Source of the DNA: Gnetum montanum
Taxonomy: Eukaryota; Streptophyta; Gnetopsida; Gnetales; Gnetaceae
Assembly (NCBI GenBank): GCA_015680685.1
Contig: MNCI01026620.1
Span: 1 to 64,000, forward strand
Length of the DNA: 64,000 nucleotides
Reading direction: 5' to 3'
Below are positions 12,826 to 24,440 of this stretch, piece by piece. The notes beneath the pieces were generated by a model. That model was given only the letters and a program-made list of their open reading frames with translations, made no database searches and was not told the DNA's origin. Position 1 is the first letter of the stretch, and every line of letters starts with the position of its first letter. Made by a program: the position numbers and the translations under genes.

Positions 12826-13753
12826 ATGTTGGGTGAAGTGGACCAAATCTCTATAGACAAGGGTGCCCCAAATGGTAAAGACCTAGTGAATGCATTGACC
12901 CAGGTCATACAAGCTTTGAAACAAAAGAATACTTCTTTAAGCCTGTATGATCTAGTAATGACTTCAGTAGTACATCGAGAAGCTCGCGTGCATATGTTAA
13001 CTTCGATCCTTGTTAGTGAGGACCTTCTTGCAGATGAACCATCCATTCATGCGATATTGTCCACACAACCTCAAGAATCAAAGACTACATCCCTAGAGTT
13101 TCATGCTAAGGACATTAAGCTAGATGAAAAAATAGGAGAAGTTACTACAACCCCTATGTTCATAAGGATACAGGTTAATCATTTCAAGATACGTAGGGTG
13201 CATGTCGATGATGGTGCAGTGACCAATGTAATACCTTTTTCCGTCATAAAAAAACTAGGACTTACTAAACAAATACAGCCCACAACAACTTCTTTCCTAA
13301 AATCCTTCAGTGGTTCCTGTGTTGGAGTGAAAGGTATGGTTACTTTAGATTTCATAGCCGGGGACCAATTCCCCACATCAGTTAATTTCATAATAGTCAA
13401 TGAAATGCTAGGATTTAATCTAATCCTACGACATTCCTGACTGGCTCAACTTAAAGCTGTATCCTCCCCAATCCATCAGGAGATCCACCTACCTTACGAG
13501 GGAGGTGAGATCATCATATATGGGGATGCAATGGTACCACCTACTTCCTCATACCCTAGAGTAGATCAAGAGTTAGAGATTGATTTCATTGATCCTAAGC
13601 AAGGAACCATGAGCATACTTCAAAACATAAATCCAACATTAACTTCCAATCCTACTGAAATTGAAGAAACACCAGACAATACAAACATAGGCACCATCCC
13701 TATCGATGTCTCTTGGTCGGAATTATCTTTTGATATCACCAATGAAGGAGAAG
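12826..13753 (+). pseudogene. Element C aspartic protease, first exon of pol
   Basis: An open stretch of 204 codons runs from 12826 to 13440. The active-site motif is at about 13201-13221 and reads VHVDDGAVTNV, which keeps the catalytic Asp in a D-x-G-A form. The C-terminal part, after a stop at 13438, includes a SPIHQEIHLPYEGGE-like block and runs into the frame that opens at 13531. The exon appears to end at 13753 (AAG before GTGAGTA), one base into a codon. Retroviral-type proteases process the polyprotein. Confidence 0.75.
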
Positions 13754-13841
13754 GTGAGTATAAAATCTTACTCGCATGCTCAACCCCACATGTTAAACTA
13801 AAAAGGATCAAGAAGCAGCTCAATAAACAGAACTAACTAAT

Positions 13842-14004
13842 GAAATGTCCGAAATGACATTAAACTATGAAATGTCCGAAATGACGTTAAACTACAAAAT
13901 GTATGAAATGACTTTAAACTACGAAATGTCGGAAATGATGTTAAACTACCGATCGTCCGGTATGACGTTAAACAGCCAACAAATGTCTACAATGACATTA
14001 AACT
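13842..14004 (+). repeat. 27-bp tandem array in the candidate intron of element C
   Basis: About six units of 27 bp start at 13842, 13869, 13896, 13923 and 13950, with consensus GAAATGTCCGAAATGACNTT then AAACTAC. Degenerate extensions with TGACTTTAAACT reach about 14170. The ATGAC-TTAAACT core is shared with the 28-bp and 38-bp arrays of the same element. Confidence 0.9.
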
Positions 14005-14179
14005 AGCCACAGTCAGAAATGGCCAATTCCATTCAAAACTTTCTGAAAACATTACTACCTTTGGCCCACCATGGCATAAAAATGGTAATCCTTCTTTCTT
14101 TAAACAACAGATGCAACCGTCCATCATGACTTTAAACTGACATACCCATCCTAAAATGTCTTTAAACTAGAGCCAACAA

Positions 14180-14811
14180 ATTACAGATTCATGAACTCCT
14201 GCCATTTTACATTGAATCTTCATTTGCAAGTTACAAGTTACATTTTAGATTCGTGCTTGGTCATTGCCTTCTCTTTCAAGTATTTACCTTACGTTTCACT
14301 TTACATTTTAGAAATTTATGTTACATTTAATTGCACGCATATGTTCACAATATACTCAAGAAAACAAAGAAAAAAATAATGAAAAACATGAAAAATAACA
14401 AAAAATATATATACATGGAACATCAAAGTAACGAAGGAATGCAACCATTTTATATCACAATTAAATTCAGGTCATTACATTAGTCTTTATACATTCTTTC
14501 AAACATCCAAAAATCTAAAAACTCTCAAGGGGTTAAGTCCGACTAACACAAAGCTCATGGGTGGGGTTGATCCCCAAGATCCTCTTCATCATCCACTCCT
14601 ACTCTACTAGGACCAGCTCCATCATTAACATGTCCCTACAAAAAAAAAATAGAAAATAGCAAAAAATAGTAGTAAAGCAAATCATAAACATAGAAATCCA
14701 AAAAGAAAACCCTCTCAGTCCACATTGGTTTTACTTCTTCCATTGCCTATATTCACGCTGCCAAGAAGACTAAAAACCTTGCTGCCCTGGGCAAAAAATT
14801 GAAAATTCATG
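14180..14811 (+). other. Non-coding part of the candidate intron
   Basis: This is AT-rich sequence (long A runs near 14365-14420 and 14640-14700). No domain, gene or array is seen. Confidence 0.6.
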
Positions 14812-15000
14812 GTCACGTTGTCTAGGGACTAAAATTCAAAATTGCAAGTCACGTTGTCTAGGTATTAAAACTCAAAATTGCAAGTCACACTATCTAGGGA
14901 CTGAAACCCAAAATTGCAAGTTACGCTATCCAGGACTGAAACTCAAAATTGCAAGTCACGCTGCCCAAGGACTAAAATCCAAAAATTGTAAGTCACACTA
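14812..15000 (+). repeat. 36-bp tandem array in the candidate intron of element C
   Basis: Units start at 14812, 14848, 14884, 14920, 14955 and 14992, so the period is 36 (35-37). Each has GTCACGTTGTCTAGGGACTA followed by AAACTCAAAATTGCAA. The GTCACG start matches the motif repeated in the leader and LTR. Confidence 0.9.
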
Positions 15001-16142
15001 GACCTTTCCAAAAATCCAAAATGTGTAGTCACGTTGAAATTTCCAGTTACGCCGCCCACGAAGGGTAAGGCAGCCATGCAACACAAAGAGGGAAAAACAA
15101 GCACACTACTAAGAAGGGTGGGACACTCATGCTATAGCCCAAAACCTTGCAACCTGAGATGCCCAAGAAAGTCCCAAAAGCCCAAATTCATAGCTTACAC
15201 TGCCCTACCCCGTAACCCCTCATTTGTAGCTTACGTTGATCAAGACACTGGCAACCATGATAACGATTGATGTTGAAGCTTCCCAATAACGCAGCAGGAA
15301 AATAAAAAATCAGTCCTCTTGCATTCATGCTAAATCCCCTTGCGACCTAGAAACCCTACGACTAGAACACCAAGGAAACCAAAAACTCAACCCATGCATT
15401 CATGCCCCAAACTCGTATTCACTCAAAATTGCAATCCCGAAACCCAAAATCATAGCCATAAATTCTCACCCTAGGTAACATTGCTTGCAAAAATACCAAA
15501 GAGAAATTGGGGGAAAAAATTTACCTGTGCAGGGCCTTCTTCCATTTTAGAATCCTGACTTGGGGAAGACGTTGGAGGAGCCCTTCACTCTCCTTCACGA
15601 ACACCAAGGCTACCTGCTTCCTTCCCTTAGCCCTGATTTCCTTTCCCTTGCCGTTGTCTTTCATGGTCATGTTAACACTGACGCTAATGCCTTGGATCGT
15701 GCTATACTATGGGTAGGTCATGTTGTCCTTCCAAGTTCCAGTAACTCACGTTAACAGAAATGAGGCCTCCTATTTCAAAAATTTCCTTTTCTATTCCCCT
15801 TGGCAATTTAATTTAATTTATTTAATTTTTGGCCTTTTATTTTAGTTCCACTTCTTATTTTAATTGCATGTTGTTGTTCAAGCCATCTTTGCCTTGTGTT
15901 TGCCTAGCTTTCCTTGTCATTCCAACCCCCCCAAAATGAAGCCCAAAATTTTTGATGAAAAGAGGAGGAAAGTGTAGAAAATCAAAAATGATAAATAAAT
16001 AAATATATGGAAATGATGTCAAATTCATAAAAATTTCAAATCCCCATGACCTTATTGTTCACTCGAAAGTCAAAAATTTAAAAGTATTAAAATTTAAAAT
16101 TAAAAAAAATAGTGCATATACTTAGTCCAAATGATAAGTCAA
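15001..16142 (+). other. Remaining candidate intron sequence of element C
   Basis: Scattered GTCACG-like motifs continue to about 15060, then mixed sequence with no recognised domain. Short open frames here (15034-15270, 15507-15754) have no family resemblance that I can see and are probably chance. Confidence 0.5.
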
Positions 16143-16254
16143 CATGTGGCCTGGCACGACCTTAAATTGCCATGTGGCCCAACATGGCCTTAAACTGCCA
16201 TGTGGCCCAGTACAGTCTTAAACTACCATGTGGCCCAATATGGCCTTAAATTTC
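16143..16254 (+). repeat. 28-bp tandem array near the 3' end of the candidate intron
   Basis: Four units start at 16143, 16171, 16199 and 16227 (period exactly 28), consensus CATGTGGCCCAACATGGCCT then TAAACTGC. They share the TTAAACT core with the 27- and 38-bp arrays. Confidence 0.92.
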
Positions 16255-16364
16255 CATGACTACCACCGCATCTCCGAATTTTTATCAGTGCATAGTTCAC
16301 TTATATTTAGTAACTCCTTCACCAAGAGGGTATCTCTTACTTCACTCCCTTTTTAAATTGGCAG

Positions 16365-17559
16365 GAGTGAGCACCATGGCCACCAAGAATATCCTCTCAA
16401 CATTATCTCTCAATGGACTAGATGGGGAGGTAGAAAGAGTAATCATCCTAAAACCCTTGGATTTAATTCGTCCACCTATACTAATTTAATAACCTCCACT
16501 CAAGAAACGTCAAATTGGCCTAAAAATGTGACTAAAACTCTAGATCTAGAAGCTAATAATATCACTGAAGATCCTCTGGTTGAAATCCCCATTACCACGG
16601 TTAATGGTGAAGCCAGAACATTAAAATTAAGTACCTTAATAGACTCACAACTCGTAGGTGGCATCACTCAGGTGTTAAAAGATAACATAAAAATGTTCGC
16701 ATGGTCATATACTGACAAGCTAGAATTAGATCCTTGAATCATCCAACATAACATTATCCTTGATGAAAAAATTAAACCAGTAAAACAAAAAGCATGAAAG
16801 GTTAGACTCGAAGTGGCGTTAGCAGTCCGTGACAAAATCGCAAAACTCTACCAAGCCGATTTCATCCGAGTCATCGATTATTCCAATTGGGTGTTAAACA
16901 TTGTTGTAGTTCCTAAGAAGAATGGTAGTATACACATATGCATTGACTTTTGTGATCTTAATGTAGCCACTATAAAGGATGATTTCCCATTACCTAGCAT
17001 TGATCAACTTATTGACACAACTTCTGGGCATGTGCTATTGTCCTTCATGGATGGATTTTCGGGCTATAATCAAATAATAATCAATCCAGAACATCAACTT
17101 AGGACAACTTTTATGAAACCTTGGGGTACATTCTATTATATGATGATGCCATTTGGTCTTAAAAATGAAGGTGCCACCTATCGGTGAGCAATGACATACA
17201 TATTTAGTGATTACATGCTCACTTTGCTCAATGATTATGTTGACGATATTGTAGTCAAATCTAAAACAACTCAACAACATGCAAAAGATCTAGATTTAGT
17301 GCTTAAATGTTGTCTTAAATATGATCTTAGACTCAACCCAAAGAAATGCATTTTTGGCATCAAAATAGGCAAAATGCTCGGTTTCCTAGTCTCTGAAATA
17401 GGGATACGGGTAGACCCCGATCAGGTTAAAGCAATAACCAATATGAAACCACCAAGAAACCTCACCAAACTATGTGGCCTCCAAGGTAGACTACAATTCA
17501 TCAGACGCTTTATCAAAAGACTGACGGATAAGTTGAGTCCCATGCAACATCTATTATAA
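16365..17559 (+). pseudogene. Element C reverse transcriptase, second exon of pol
   Basis: The pre-RT linker includes the MFAWSY-like block (about 16694-16711) that precedes RT in Tat elements. The RT body shows CIDFCDLN, FPLPSIDQL, SFMDGFSGYNQI and MPFGLKN blocks between 16813 and 17187. The catalytic box YVDD is at 17236-17247 and is intact. The downstream block GKMLGFLVSEIGIRVDPD and the connection RLQFIRRF are present. A stop near 17184 and others break the frame. RT copies element RNA into DNA. Confidence 0.88.
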
Positions 17560-18100
17560 AAGAATGGACATTTCCAATGGACTCAACAATGCCATGAAGC
17601 ATTTGAGAACATAAAATAAGAGTTGGCTCAATTGCCAACTATCTATCCTCTACAAAGTGATAAACCCTTTTACATCTACCTTGCAACTTTTGATTCCTCC
17701 ATTGCATCGATGGTTTTTCAAAAATGTGAGGATGGAGTCGAAATCCTTATATATTACCTGAGCCATGCATTAATCTCCTATGAACAACAATACAATGACA
17801 TAGAAAAAGCAGGCCTCACCCTCATCTTCTCCTTGAAGAAATGATAGCATTACCTCTTCCATAATTAGGTTTACATCATTTACAAGGATAATGTTCTCCA
17901 TGCCATCACTAATAACATCTATGAGTTGAATAGGTTAGCTAGGTGGAAAGCGATGATTGCAGAGTTTGACTTGTACTATGTTGCTCAATCTTCCACAATA
18001 GGTCAAACAATAGTCACATAATTAGCTATCTCACCAACACATGATCAAGCAATATTTAACCTCGAATTCCCAAATGAGAATGTTAATAGTGTAGACACCA
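17560..18100 (+). pseudogene. Element C RNase H (first)
   Basis: Blocks for the Ty3-type RNase H follow RT: the FYIYLATFDSS block with the first Asp (about 17670-17700) and the EKAGL block with Glu (about 17800-17815). The tail decays to about 18100 with stops at about 17842 and later. RNase H removes the RNA strand during reverse transcription. Confidence 0.75.
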
Positions 18101-18600
18101 TACTTGATAACTACAAGGCAATCCTCTACTTCGATGGAGCTTCAACCTCTTAAGGAGGAAGTGCTGCAGCCATTTTAACATACCCCTCTGGAGAAATCCA
18201 ACCCTTCACCTACCACTTAACCTTTCCTTGCACCAATAACATGGCAGAATATGAAGGTATGCTTAGAGGCCTTCAAACAGCATGAACTTCAGGAATCTCA
18301 TGCCTTGTAGTTCGAGGGGATTCACAATTAGTCATTAATCAAGTCACTGACGTTTATGCATGCAAAGCTCTTCATTTGCAACTATATTATGATTTGACCA
18401 AACATTTGATAAGGAAACTAGTAGAAGTTGATATACAACATGTCCCTAGAAGCAAAAACACAATTGCTAATGCACTTGCTACACTAGCCTTAACCATGAC
18501 ATCGGAAATGTTCCACGCATTGCCTAGCTCCATAATTGGTTGTGCCAAACCTATAATTACCACTCTAGATGAAATGCCAATAGCATTCATTAGTACAACA
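18101..18600 (+). pseudogene. Element C second (archaeal-type) RNase H
   Basis: A second RNase H follows the first. YFDGAS with the first Asp is at 18124-18141, MAEYEGML with Glu at about 18241-18264, RGDSQLVINQV with the next Asp at about 18310-18345, and PRSKNTIANALATLA at about 18445-18489. D-E-D residues are kept, though stops occur at about 18150 and 18283. This extra domain marks the Tat lineage and is the best lineage evidence for element C. Confidence 0.85.
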
Positions 18601-19853
18601 CACGTGATAGAATGGCACATTGACATAAAAGAATACATTCTAAGAGGCAAATCTCCACAATACTTGACAAATGCTCAAAAGGACATCGTACAAAAACATT
18701 CCCAGTAATATGTGTTAATAAAAGACACCCTGTGTTGTAAATCCTATGAAGGCATTTTGCTAATGTGCGTTAGTAGCATCAACGGTCAAACAATTATAGA
18801 AAAAGTCAATGAAGGACTTTGTGGAGGACACATAGCACCCAAAACAATGGCAACAAAGATTAGGCATTTAGGTTATTACTAGCCACACATGGAATATGAT
18901 TGCATCTCCAAGGTCAAAACATGTGACATGAGCCAAAAGCATGGTAATCTAATACATGTGCCACCTAATGAATTAAACACAATGCAAATCACATGGCTTT
19001 TCCAAAAATGGGGATTCGACTTAATTGGACCAATAATGCCATCATCCTCTGCAGGACATAACTTCATTATCATCGCAACTAAATATTTTAGAAAGTGGGT
19101 GGAAGCTATTCCCCTTAGGAAAACCGCATCAAAACACATTTGCACTTTCATAATAGAAAATATTGTGACTCGTTTTGGTATTCCAATTGACTATCATTAC
19201 TGAAAATGGGCCACAATTCAGCAGTGCAGATACTAAAAGCTTCTGTGAAAGTCTAGGCATTAAACATGCATTTTCATCACCTTACTACCCACAGAGCAAT
19301 GGTTAAGTGGAGGCTACAAGAAAAATTGTCATCACTGTGCTAAAAAAGATGCTAAATCAGAGCAAGAGACGATGGCATAAAAAATTGGTCTATGCATTAT
19401 GGACATACAGAACGACACATCGAACATCTACAAGTAAAACACCATATAGTCTTGTATACGGATTTGAAGTTGTTTTACCTTTAGAATTACAGGTTCCCTC
19501 ATTGCAGATAACTCTCTCCTGCCTCCTCGATGAAGGTCAAAAAAATGAACTGCACATCACTGACCTTGACTCGATAGAGGAGGAACGTGTGCAAATGCTC
19601 AATCAAATCGAATGGTACAAGAAACAACAGTAACAACAACACAAATATGATCTGCACAAGTGCTCGATCAAAGAAGGAGATCTAGTCCTTAAGGTGGCCC
19701 ATGAGCATCCAGATAAATTCTCAACCAACTGGGAAGGGCCTTACTTTGTTACCAAAGCATACAATAATGGTGCATTCAAACTTACTCACATGGACAGGAA
19801 CGAGTTTGGTAATCCTATAAATCACTTGTACCTGAAATGGTACTATGTTTGAT
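18601..19853 (+). pseudogene. Element C integrase (decayed)
   Basis: The zinc-binding part is at about 18810-18945 (CGGHIAPKT, then CDMSQ, where the last Cys of the HHCC pattern is Ser). The core is at 18985-19330 (WGFDLIGPI, then a frameshift at about 19195, then TENGPQF, where the second catalytic Asp reads Glu). The block YALWTYRTTHRTST is at about 19390. The C-terminal part ends with LKWYYV and a TGA at 19851-19853, a usual Tat integrase ending. Integrase inserts the cDNA. Confidence 0.8.
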
Positions 19854-19872
19854 AAACTTGAGCTATGTCAAA

Positions 19873-20340
19873 GTCCTAGCATCATGACTTAAAACTGATA
19901 CCACAAAAAAGTCCTGACATCATGAATTAAAACTAATACCACAAAAAAGTCCTGGCATCATGACTTAAAACTAATACCACAAAAAAGTATTGGCATCATG
20001 ACTTAAAACTGATACCACAAAAAAGTCTTGGCATCATGACTTAAAACTGATACCATAGAAAAGTCTTGGCGTCATGACTTAAAACTAATACCATAGATGG
20101 TCCTAGAGTCATGATGATAAACTGACACCACAGAGCTCCATCCGGTATGACACTAAACTACCACATCTATCCACCATGATGTGAAACTAGCACCCAGAGT
20201 CCACTAAGACTATAAACTGGTTTGCCTCTTTACAGTTTGCTATGACTATAAACTAGTAATGCATCATTGGCTATGATGCTAAACTAGCACTGTCCAAGGG
20301 GTTACAATGTGAAACTAACCTACAACAGTCTGCTAAGATT
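19873..20340 (+). repeat. 38-bp tandem array in the 3' UTR of element C
   Basis: Six clear units start at 19873, 19911, 19949, 19987, 20025 and 20063 (period exactly 38), consensus GTCCTGGCATCATGACTTAA then AACTGATACCACAAAAAA. Weaker units with TATGAC...AAACT follow to about 20340. Tat-group elements are known to carry such arrays in their 3' UTR, which can seed satellites. Confidence 0.93.
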
Positions 20341-21536
20341 ATAAATTGGTGACATCATCGACGACCAAGCAAAAAACTTGAAAAGATGTGTTGCTGCAAT
20401 TGGCTGTACATGTTCCACAAAGACTTGCTGCATGATTCGTCTCATGGGCCTTGACGAGGCTAATACTGTTCATGATTCTATCTGCTTTTGAAATTGCACA
20501 TGGTGGCTCTATCCCTTTGTTTGTTCTCAAGTTTAAAGTGCTTAGCTGACCATTTCATTTGTATTTTTCTTGTCTTCTTGGAGTTTTGTTTGCAGGATGA
20601 CACTCCTGAGGCATTCATATATAGATGCACTTCATCATGACGATAAGGCATCACATTCTTCCTAACGCACATAACTAGGTTAATCAATCTGTTCATAAGT
20701 ACATTCTCGACTCCCAATGCATTTCCTATTTCCTCGTCATGTCCCCATAACTTGTTTAATTACACCCTTAGATACATTCCACTTAGCTCAAAACACTTGA
20801 TACATTGTTACATACTGTGACTCTCCAAGTAGTTGTAATGCAAAACACAATGCATGATACAAAATGCAAGTGCTCAAACACAAGCACAGCACTAAAAATA
20901 AGTTATTTCAAAAAGACCAAAAAGAAAAAAGAAAAAAAAAAAGAAAAGAAAAAAAAATAAAAGACAAAAAAAGCAAAAAAGAAAAAGAACAAAAGGGTCA
21001 AAGAGCAAAATGCATGGAAAAGGTCTTCATGACCCTGTTGACATCATAAAAAAATGACTGTTGGCTATTCTCATACAAGCCTTAGGCAAGAAGACAATTG
21101 TCTTGGAAAAAAATTACACTTGTGTCTCAAAGAGACCATGTTGCATACCATTGGATGGCTTTGGCTATTTACAACGAGCCCATAAAAACTCTTTAAGAGT
21201 CCTGTTTCTCCAAAGAATGCACCTCTGATGTCTTGGCTTTGAGTCTGCTAAAAATTGGCTATTAACAAGGACCAATGACATAACTTGTTCACGCAAGATC
21301 ATTCCTCTTCCATAATTCCAACAACAATTATCATCCTTAACCAACTCCTGGCTTCCCCTGGTTATGACCAATCCTCTCCCCTTACATCTCAAACTACATT
21401 TCCCCGATCCCATGTACTTTTCGACATATTGCAATGACATCCAGCCAAGGGCCGACGGATAATGCTTGGTATTTGGTTGTTCATGGTGTTTTGCACTTCT
21501 TTGTCGACACCTCTTAGGTGGATTCCTCTAGAAATC
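20341..21536 (+). other. 3' UTR of element C
   Basis: This is non-coding. A purine-rich (mostly A) tract of about 100 bases lies at about 20905-21010. No domain is seen. An apparent Lys-rich frame over the tract is an effect of composition. Confidence 0.7.
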
Positions 21537-21552
21537 AACAAAGAGGGACCAA
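21537..21552 (+). other. Element C polypurine tract
   Basis: CAACAAAGAGGGACCAA-like purine-rich text (core AAAGAGGGA) sits immediately before the 3' LTR. Plus-strand DNA synthesis would start here. Confidence 0.7.
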
Positions 21553-23057
21553 TGAAACATCACTAATTTTTTCTTAGCACTTTGAAATGAAAATAACTTA
21601 AGCCCTTTCAAAGTTCTGAGAGGTAAAATTTGGCTAAGGCATTGAACTCACACCTAGCCTACCCAAGGCAGTTTTCTCACCCTCATTGTGAACAACTCCA
21701 AGCAACATCAAAATCAAGTCAAAGGTGGAGGTCAATTGTTTGAAGTTCAAAATTCTAGTATTCAGTGTCTAGCATCAAGATTCCAACATTCAACATAAGG
21801 TCACATTGTGGTCATGTTGCAACATGAGCCTAGCATGACCTATCCAAAGTAGTCTAGAACAAGTCATACCTAGGCTAAAATTCCCAGATTTCAGATCACA
21901 CATAGTTAGGCAGCAGTTGTACCTAGAAACAGGTTTCCAAAAATTCAAAATTTGGTGTCAAAAATTGCATTTCACCTCACTCACGCTAAGGACACACCTA
22001 GAATGACTGCCCAGCGTGAGTGCAGTGTGACTACCGATCATGCTCAAACAAAGGCACTCCAAATGCACGTTGAAGACACATTCAAGCCTAAACAACTCAC
22101 ATTGGAAGCCCTGGAAGAACAGAGATGCCTCGAATAGCCTCAAATTTACATCTCGACATCCAACAGTCGATCCATGGTCAAGCAAGTTGAGATCAATTTT
22201 TCTTATCGTACATCTTCACTTGTGGGCTTTTCGAGTCCTTACAGTCTAAATTAAATGTACTTCCATGGGCTTTAGTAACCCACAAATTGTAAGATGCAAT
22301 GTACTTGGTCAAAAACATAGCTTGCCCATACACGACCAACTTGTACATGACTATCTATCAGACAGCGTCACTTGATCCATTTTCTTGTTAAATCCCAATT
22401 GTTGATTCCATTTTGGAATTCCGTGCTTGAGCTCGGACCAACCCTATAAATACCTTGTTAATTCACATAGCTTAGGGTGGGCAATTGAAGACATTGACAA
22501 TTTTGAGAACATACGACAAACCAATGATCCTTGGGCACTCAACACACTTGACTCCTAGCATCCAAGTACTCCTCACATACATCACATCACATCATCACAT
22601 CATCACGTCACATCACCTCGGGGCTGGGTGTTTGACCTGCCATCCACACATGTAGCTACACTTTGACCGGTGTACATCTTTTCTAAGTAATACAATATAA
22701 TTCATTTTGCCAACCATTATTTCTATTTAATTTGTTTTATATTTAGTTTACATTTCGCTTACATTTTGTTTATAATTCTATTTATGTTCCATTTGCAATA
22801 CACTACATATATTTCTATTTACATTTTATGCGCACTGGTCACATTTTAAGACATCAGTTACGATAACCCCAGTGGAAGCCATAGTTTACACTCGGGGAAG
22901 TCCTGGTTGGTTTGCGTGCAGACCATCCAAGGCACTCTGCCTTCATTCCCTTTTCTAGCTTGCCCTCAAGAGAAGGCAGGGTCAACTGTGCCTACCTTGA
23001 CAATCTTTCGGTGTCTGTTTTCTTTCCAACCTGACACCAACGATTTAGGTCAGTACA
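21553..23057 (+). mobile_element. Element C 3' LTR
   Basis: The LTR is 1,505 bp, TGAAACATC to GTACA. The target duplication CCAAG follows at 23058. It matches the 5' LTR along its whole length, with many transitions and small indels, mainly in the GTCACG-rich part near 21810. Confidence 0.9.
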
Positions 23058-24440
23058 CCAAGGACACTAGTAAAAGAAGTGAAAAGCTGGTACTGGCCTT
23101 AGAATTGGAATCCATTCGAAGGTAGAGTAAGATGCTAGAATTGTTTAATGATAAGTATCAAACATACTCCTGGGTGTCCAACCTGCAAAAGAAAATCCAA
23201 GGATGGAAGCAGGGAAGTCATGAACCCTTGGATGTTGTCATGGGCCAATATTATGCACTGTTACATCATTGCCCAGGCCATGGTTACTCACAGCAGGATC
23301 AACTACATCATCTCGTAGATGGACCTAGACATGAAACAAGGAGAACTTTTGGAACGTATGCCCAAGGGATATTATTAGAGCTTAGGTTCCATCAGGTTCA
23401 TAGATTGTTGGAGCAAGTAGAGAGAAAGTGTGAAGGAGTACAACCAAGATCCTTCCCTCCGAAAAAGGAGAGTAAGATTTTGTGAGGAGGAGGAAGAGTC
23501 ACCACTCGAAGAGATGGTGAATAGGAAAACCTTAATGCTCCAAAAATTCACAATAGAAGTGTCAGCAAAGGTAGACAAAATGTGGGACTCCCTAGATAGT
23601 AGATTTGAAACCGTTCTTAAAATTGCAGAGGAGTCTAAGGAGCAAGGTAGTGACTATGACAAAAAGGAAAAGAGGGACATGGACCATGCACGTAACAAAG
23701 GTAATGGTAAAATGTCCATCATTGAAGAGGTTGTGGATTCTGACATGGATAATGATGGTGGATGTGAGATATGCCAATATGGTCATCCTATGGGATGTTG
23801 CCCAGTAATCTCACACCTATAAGAGTTTGGGGTGTATGCACTCAACCCACGACTTAATAAACGACAAGCACCCCGATGGTTACCTTATCCCCAAGGTAAC
23901 CTAAGGCAATTCCACCAACCTTTAACGTATTATCCAAGTGGAACTCTGCCACAACCTATTGAGCAACATTAGCAGTCGCAATACCCATAGTCATGGGGGA
24001 TGCCACCACTATGATAACAATACCATTAACGGCAACCGGATCCATATGGCTATTACGTGAAGTAGACAATCTCTCCATGTGACTCTGTTGGTCATGTGAC
24101 ACCACAACATCACTACCAAGCTTGGGAGTATTATAGGACTCCTTCTCCTGGGAGAGACAACCCACAAACATACCATCCTCCAAACCCATTTGCAACTCTC
24201 ACACCGATAGCTCCATTATCACATGCTCCAGCAATGCAAGGGGAACTCCCCACTCAACCGCAGCAATGCAATCCTATGAGAGCTATGATCCTTCAATCCA
24301 CTACTGGTTTTGACAATCGTATAAAGAGAAGACCTTTCTTTAGAACCAATAGTCCAACCAAGCTCTCACAACCACAAGCAGTTGAGCCTCTAAACGCTTC
24401 TCCATCAAATAAGGCTTCAGAGCTCCTTCAAATCAAAAAC
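23058..24440 (+). pseudogene. Element B gag, 3' part
   Basis: Gag resumes after element C with ACACTAGTAAAAGAAGTG, in register with the part before C. A one-base deletion at about 23098 shifts the frame. Pieces 23132-23485 and 23430-23822 hold the gag core, the acidic block and a zinc-knuckle remnant (CEICQYGHPMGC) at about 23766. A Pro/Gln/Tyr-rich tail runs to about 24440. Stops and two frameshifts are visible. Confidence 0.85.

Larger units (their letters stand above)
13754..16364 (+). other. Candidate Ogre-type intron between protease and RT of element C
   Basis: The 5' site reads AAG|GTGAGTA, a consensus plant donor. The 3' site reads CTCCCTTTTTAAATTGGCAG|GA with a pyrimidine-rich lead, at 16364. 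Splicing would join the codon phase exactly: one base of a Gly codon at 13753 plus GA at 16365. The frame on both sides stays open locally. Ogre elements are known to carry an intron at this place. The 2.6 kb between the sites has no retroviral domain and holds three tandem-repeat arrays. Actual splicing is inferred, not shown. Confidence 0.6.
8322..23057 (+). mobile_element. Element C: Tat/Ogre-like Ty3/gypsy retrotransposon nested in element B gag
   Basis: The LTRs at 8322-9854 and 21553-23057 both start TGAAACA and end GTACA. Target duplications CCAAG flank the element (8317-8321 and 23058-23062). The interior reads gag, protease, long gap, RT, RNase H, second RNase H, integrase. A second RNase H placed after the first is the hallmark of the Tat group (Ogre, Retand and relatives). 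Size is 14.7 kb. All coding parts contain stops or frameshifts. Confidence 0.92.

Noticed and set aside
19873-20340. Regular repeat array resembling CRISPR spacing
   Set aside because: Units are contiguous with no unique spacers, and the DNA is a plant retrotransposon 3' UTR.
20864-21049. A Lys-rich open frame over the A-rich tract
   Set aside because: It follows from a purine-rich tract in a 3' UTR; there is no family resemblance and no conserved start.
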